8,635 nt of DNA from CAYJMQ01 sp964392415 (GTDB taxonomy: Bacteria; Bdellovibrionota; JACOXK01; 2-02-FULL-40-11): NCBI GenBank assembly GCA_964392415.1, contig CAYMPL010000071.1:1-8635 (forward strand), written 5' to 3'. Both the position numbers and the translations under genes were made by a program. The notes beneath the pieces were generated by a model. It had not been told where the DNA came from and did no database searches. It worked only from the letters and a program-made list of their open reading frames with translations. Shown in pieces: positions 6,101 through 8,635 of this stretch. Each line of letters starts with the position of its first letter. The stretch's first letter is position 1.

Positions 6101-6976
6101 ATGCCACAGTTTTCGATGAAAGAATTTTTAGAGGCAGGGGTTCATTTTGGACATCAGCGGGGGCGCTGGAATCCCAAAATGAAACCTTATATTTTTGATG
6201 TGCGGGACGGTATTCATATTATTGATCTCCAAAAGACAGTGGAACTTTGCAAACAGGCGTGTGAATTTGTTAAGTCAATTACCGCGCAGGGAAGTAAGGT
6301 TCTTTTCGTAGGAACCAAAAAACAGGCTCAACAGATCGTTGTTGAAGAAGCGACACGATCCAATATGTTTTACGTGACTGAGCGATGGCTTGGGGGGACG
6401 CTTACCAATTACAAAACGATTCGGGAAGGGATTAACCGGCTCAAAAGAATTGAGGATATGGAGGTAAAGGGAATTTTTGACCTCCTCCCCAAAAAAGAGG
6501 TCAATGGCTTAAAAAAAGAGCGGGTAAAGCTTCTCAAAGTCTTCAAGGGTATTCGGGAGATGAAAAAACTTCCTGGAGCGCTTTTTGTCATTGATCCTGG
6601 GAAGGAAGATATTGCGGTTACTGAAGCGGTTCGCCTTGGAATTCCGGTTGTTGCTGTTGTGGACACCAATTGTGATCCAGATCGCATAGGCTATGTAATG
6701 CCTGGCAATGATGACGCAATCAAATCAATTCGTCTTTTTGCATCGCTCGTCGCTTCTGCCTGCCTTGAAGGGGTTCAGGAATTTGAGAAGAGAATTCGTG
6801 ATGAAGGAAAACCGGTTATGGAAAAAGAGGAGGCCGAAAAGCCTGTCTCGGCTTTGGATGAGTTCAGCATCCCGGAACAGCCTGTGATTATTATTAATCC
6901 CGAAGAATATGCGGAGCGCGATACCCCCTTGCCGGGGGCGACTGAACCAAATGCCGACACACCCAGGAAGAAGTAG
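6101..6976 (+). CDS. rpsB: 30S ribosomal protein S2
   Basis: Structural protein of the small ribosomal subunit, on the solvent side near the head-body junction. Family signatures are FLEAGVHFGHQ (9-19), WNPKMKPYIFDVRDGIHIIDL (from residue 23), FVGTKKQAQ (69-77), ERWLGGTLTN (94-103), LPGALFVIDPGKED (157-170) and IPVVAVVDTNCDPD (181-194). It has 291 residues against roughly 230-260 for most S2. The excess is a tail after about residue 225 that is charged, then rich in Pro and Glu, and probably disordered. The ATG at 6101 has only a weak upstream purine patch (TAGG at 6083-6086, spacing 14). It opens the rpsB-tsf-pyrH-frr cluster. In other bacteria S2 represses its own operon through the leader, but the 53-nt upstream gap shows no leader structure I can defend. 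Confidence 0.97.
   Translation: MPQFSMKEFLEAGVHFGHQRGRWNPKMKPYIFDVRDGIHIIDLQKTVELCKQACEFVKSITAQGSKVLFVGTKKQAQQIVVEEATRSNMFYVTERWLGGTLTNYKTIREGINRLKRIEDMEVKGIFDLLPKKEVNGLKKERVKLLKVFKGIREMKKLPGALFVIDPGKEDIAVTEAVRLGIPVVAVVDTNCDPDRIGYVMPGNDDAIKSIRLFASLVASACLEGVQEFEKRIRDEGKPVMEKEEAEKPVSALDEFSIPEQPVIIINPEEYAERDTPLPGATEPNADTPRKK
6477..6504. repeat. 8-bp perfect inverted repeat inside rpsB
   Basis: TTGACCTC (6477-6484) and GAGGTCAA (6497-6504) are exact reverse complements around a 12-nt loop containing C4A6. It lies within the S2 coding sequence (residues about 126-135, FDLLPKKEVN). It lacks a following T-run, so it is not a terminator. A chance coding coincidence is the simplest explanation. Confidence 0.45.
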
Positions 6977-6993
6977 AGGGAGATCTGACCAAA

Positions 6994-7590
6994 GTGATTA
7001 CATCGGGGCATGTGAAAGAATTGCGCGAGAAGACAGGCGCGCCGATGATGGACTGCAAACAGGCGCTCCAGGAAGCCAAAGGTGATTTTGATCGCGCCAT
7101 TGAACTTTTGCGGAAAAAAGGGATTGCAAGCGCTGCCAAAAAAATGGGACGGATTGCGTTGGAAGGATTGATTTATTCCTATATCCATGGAGAAGGGCGG
7201 ATCGGTGTTTTGGTGGAAGTGAATTGTGAAACCGACTTTGTCGCGCGAACCGAGGCTTTCCAAGGATTTGTGAAAAATATCGCACTGCATATCGCAGCAA
7301 GCGCCCCGCTTTATGTTTCTGAGGTCGATGTTCCTCAAGACCTTGTGAATAAAGAGCGTGAGATTTATAAACACCAGGCGGCGGAAGCCAAAAAACCCCC
7401 GGCTGTTATTGAAAAAATTGTCGATGGAAAACTCGAAAAATTTTATGATGAAGTCTGTCTGCTCAGGCAGCCTTATATTAAAGACCCCGATAAAAAGGTT
7501 TCTGATCTTCTACGGGAGTTGATTTCTCAAATTGGAGAAAACTGCTCAATTCGTCGCTTTGTAAGGTATCAATTGGGAGAAAAAAAATAG
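6994..7590 (+). CDS. tsf: Elongation factor Ts
   Basis: Guanine-nucleotide exchange factor that releases GDP from EF-Tu during translation elongation. The N-terminal UBA-like module is VKELREKTGAPMMDCKQAL (7-25). The EF-Tu contact motif NCETDFVAR spans 77-85 with the invariant TDFV at 80-83. EVCLLRQPYIKDP (153-165) is the conserved C-terminal segment. At 198 residues it is the short form (about the length of Thermus EF-Ts) and lacks much of the second core subdomain and coiled coil of the E. coli type. The start is GTG 6994, 17 nt after rpsB stops. GAGGGAG at 6976-6982 is a strong ribosome-binding site with 11-nt spacing. No in-frame ATG, GTG or TTG lies between that site and GTG 6994; only a CTG (6985) does. 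The tsf stop is 3 nt from the pyrH ATG. Confidence 0.96.
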   Translation: MITSGHVKELREKTGAPMMDCKQALQEAKGDFDRAIELLRKKGIASAAKKMGRIALEGLIYSYIHGEGRIGVLVEVNCETDFVARTEAFQGFVKNIALHIAASAPLYVSEVDVPQDLVNKEREIYKHQAAEAKKPPAVIEKIVDGKLEKFYDEVCLLRQPYIKDPDKKVSDLLRELISQIGENCSIRRFVRYQLGEKK

Positions 7591-7593
7591 ATC

Positions 7594-8340
7594 ATGTCAG
7601 AACAAAAAGCCCGCCAGAATCCCCCCCAGAAGCCAAAGTATAAGCGCATTGTTCTTAAGCTGAGTGGGGAGGCATTAAGCGGTGGATCTGAAATGGGAAT
7701 CGACGCCCATGTTCTTGAAAAAGTATCAAAAGAAGTCAAAGAGATTTGGGAACTGGGTGTAGAAATTGCGATTGTGATTGGCGGAGGAAATATCTTTCGG
7801 GGCCTTGAGGCGAGCGCAAAGGGGATGGATCGCGCATCTGCTGATTATATTGGAATGCTTGCCACGACGATCAATGCGCTGTCCCTCCAACATGCGCTTG
7901 AAAAGGAGGGGATTTTTACGCGTGTCCAGTCTGCAATCCAGATGGAAGAGCTTGCTGAGCCCTATATCCGGCGCCGGGCCATTCGCCATCTCGAGAAAAA
8001 GCGGATTGTGATTTTTTCCGCGGGGACAGGCAATCCCTATTTTACGACCGACACGGCAGCAGCCCTTCGGGCCAATGAAATTGGCGCGGATGTGATTCTC
8101 AAGGCAACTCGCGTGGATGGCGTATATGATAAAGACCCCTTGAAATTTAAAGATGCGCGTTTCTTTAAGAAGTTGAATTACATTGAGGTCCTTCAGAAGA
8201 AGTTAAAGGTCATGGATTCTACGGCAATTTCTCTTTGCATGGATAACGATCTTAAAATTATTGTTTTTAATTTGTCGCATGAAGGGAATATCAAGCGCGC
8301 TGTGTTTGGACAGGATATCGGCACGCTCGTAGGGCCCTAA
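7594..8340 (+). CDS. pyrH: UMP kinase (uridylate kinase)
   Basis: Phosphorylates UMP to UDP with ATP, the first committed nucleotide-level step towards UTP and CTP. It belongs to the bacterial hexameric amino-acid-kinase fold, not the adenylate-kinase-like eukaryotic enzymes. Motifs are KLSGEAL (22-28), VIGGGNIFRG (61-70), MDRASADYIGMLAT (78-91), GTGNPYFTTDTAA (144-156) and ATRVDGVYDKDP (171-182). The 248 residues include a polar N-terminal extension of about 15 residues (MSEQKARQNPPQKPKYK) compared with the usual short MxKPKYKR start. No other ATG lies between there and the kinase core, so the start at 7594 is kept. GGGAG at 7575-7579, inside the end of tsf, is 14 nt away, so coupling to tsf translation is likely. 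Confidence 0.97.
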   Translation: MSEQKARQNPPQKPKYKRIVLKLSGEALSGGSEMGIDAHVLEKVSKEVKEIWELGVEIAIVIGGGNIFRGLEASAKGMDRASADYIGMLATTINALSLQHALEKEGIFTRVQSAIQMEELAEPYIRRRAIRHLEKKRIVIFSAGTGNPYFTTDTAAALRANEIGADVILKATRVDGVYDKDPLKFKDARFFKKLNYIEVLQKKLKVMDSTAISLCMDNDLKIIVFNLSHEGNIKRAVFGQDIGTLVGP

Positions 8341-8346
8341 ATTATT

Positions 8347-8352
8347 AAAGGA
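8347..8352 (+). promoter_or_regulatory. Shine-Dalgarno AAAGGA for frr
   Basis: AAAGGA sits 7 nt before a GTG at 8360. This chooses GTG 8360 over the in-frame ATG at 8372 as the start of frr. It is the clearest plus-strand ribosome-binding site in the window by both match and spacing. Confidence 0.7.
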
Positions 8353-8359
8353 ACCTTTT

Positions 8360-8635
8360 GTGGACGAAAAAATGGTCATCGATCGTATGAATAAGGCGAT
8401 CGGGAGCTTAAAAACCGAACTGGGTAAAATTCGCACAGGGAGGGCGACAACTGCGCTTCTGGATACCATTATGGTAGATGCGTATGGGTCGAGAATGCCG
8501 TTAAAAAGTCTTACAACCGTCTCTGCGCCTGAAGCCCGTCTTTTGACGATCCAACCCTGGGATGTTTCTCAGACAGATGCTATTGAAAAAGCGATTCGGT
8601 CGGGCATCGAACAGGTTCGTTCGGCCGAAGAGTTT
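8360..8635 (+). CDS. frr: Ribosome recycling factor, 3' end outside the window
   Basis: With EF-G it splits post-termination ribosomes. The visible 92 codons start at GTG: VDEKMVIDRMNKAIGSLKTE, then LGKIRTGRATTALLDTIMVD, then AYGSRMPLKSLTTVSAPEAR, then LLTIQPWDVSQTDAIEKAIR. The KIRTGRA helix-I motif, the YG..MPLxxLxxVS hinge/domain II region and the IEKAIR segment are diagnostic, and frr is the expected gene after pyrH. The last 12 visible residues, SGIEQVRSAEEF, do not match the SDLGLNP-type motif that normally follows IEKAIR, and none of the three forward frames restores it. The frame is open to the edge. The full protein should be about 185 residues. Confidence 0.93.
   Translation, partial: MDEKMVIDRMNKAIGSLKTELGKIRTGRATTALLDTIMVDAYGSRMPLKSLTTVSAPEARLLTIQPWDVSQTDAIEKAIRSGIEQVRSAEEF

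Noticed and set aside
6924..6938. CCCCC-TTGCC-GGGGG hairpin near the end of rpsB
   Set aside because: The stem is only 5 bp, lies inside the coding sequence and has no T-run; not a terminator between rpsB and tsf.
6775..7374. Long minus-strand reading frame of 199 codons antisense to rpsB and tsf
   Set aside because: Its length reflects codon bias of the opposite strand. The sense-strand products are unmistakable S2 and EF-Ts, and the antisense peptide has no family features I recognise.
1..8635. CRISPR array, tRNA/rRNA gene, toxin-antitoxin, phage or defence system
   Set aside because: No spaced direct repeats, no cloverleaf or rRNA-like stretch and no defence-type protein motifs were seen. 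Apart from the transposase remnant the window is housekeeping genes plus one DUF1207-type protein.

Overview
The window looks like ordinary chromosomal housekeeping DNA from a Gram-negative (diderm) bacterium of middling G+C content. The diderm assignment rests on a secreted beta-barrel protein of the DUF1207 type and on MreB. The lineage cannot be fixed from the sequence alone. The style (isolated genes in compact clusters, a decayed integrase-type transposase at the edge) would fit an uncultured deltaproteobacterium-like group, but that is a guess.

Layout, left to right. Positions 1-215 hold, on the minus strand, a broken DDE/rve integrase-type transposase that runs off the left edge. It is followed on the plus strand by valS (valyl-tRNA synthetase) and, 2 nt later, a thiamine pyrophosphokinase gene. 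A two-gene minus-strand unit faces them: hpt (hypoxanthine phosphoribosyltransferase) and, 10 nt after it, a DUF1207-type outer-membrane protein. The stop of the latter lies 1 nt from the stop of the thiamine pyrophosphokinase gene. mreB diverges from hpt across about 50 nt. It is followed by the classic translation cluster rpsB - tsf - pyrH - frr, with frr cut by the right edge. No stretch over 300 nt lacks a gene.

How the genes fit together: valS, rpsB, tsf and frr serve translation (aminoacylation, 30S assembly, EF-Tu recycling, ribosome recycling). hpt and pyrH supply purine and pyrimidine nucleotides. The pyrophosphokinase makes the cofactor thiamine diphosphate. mreB organises the elongation wall machinery. 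The rpsB-tsf-pyrH-frr order is conserved widely in bacteria.

I found no convincing undescribed system. The points most worth a second look are the unexpected sequence at the truncated end of frr (the expected SDLGLNP-type motif is missing), the nonsense-interrupted transposase, the solitary mreB without mreC/mreD next to it, the overlapping hpt/mreB control region, and the hpt - DUF1207 pairing.
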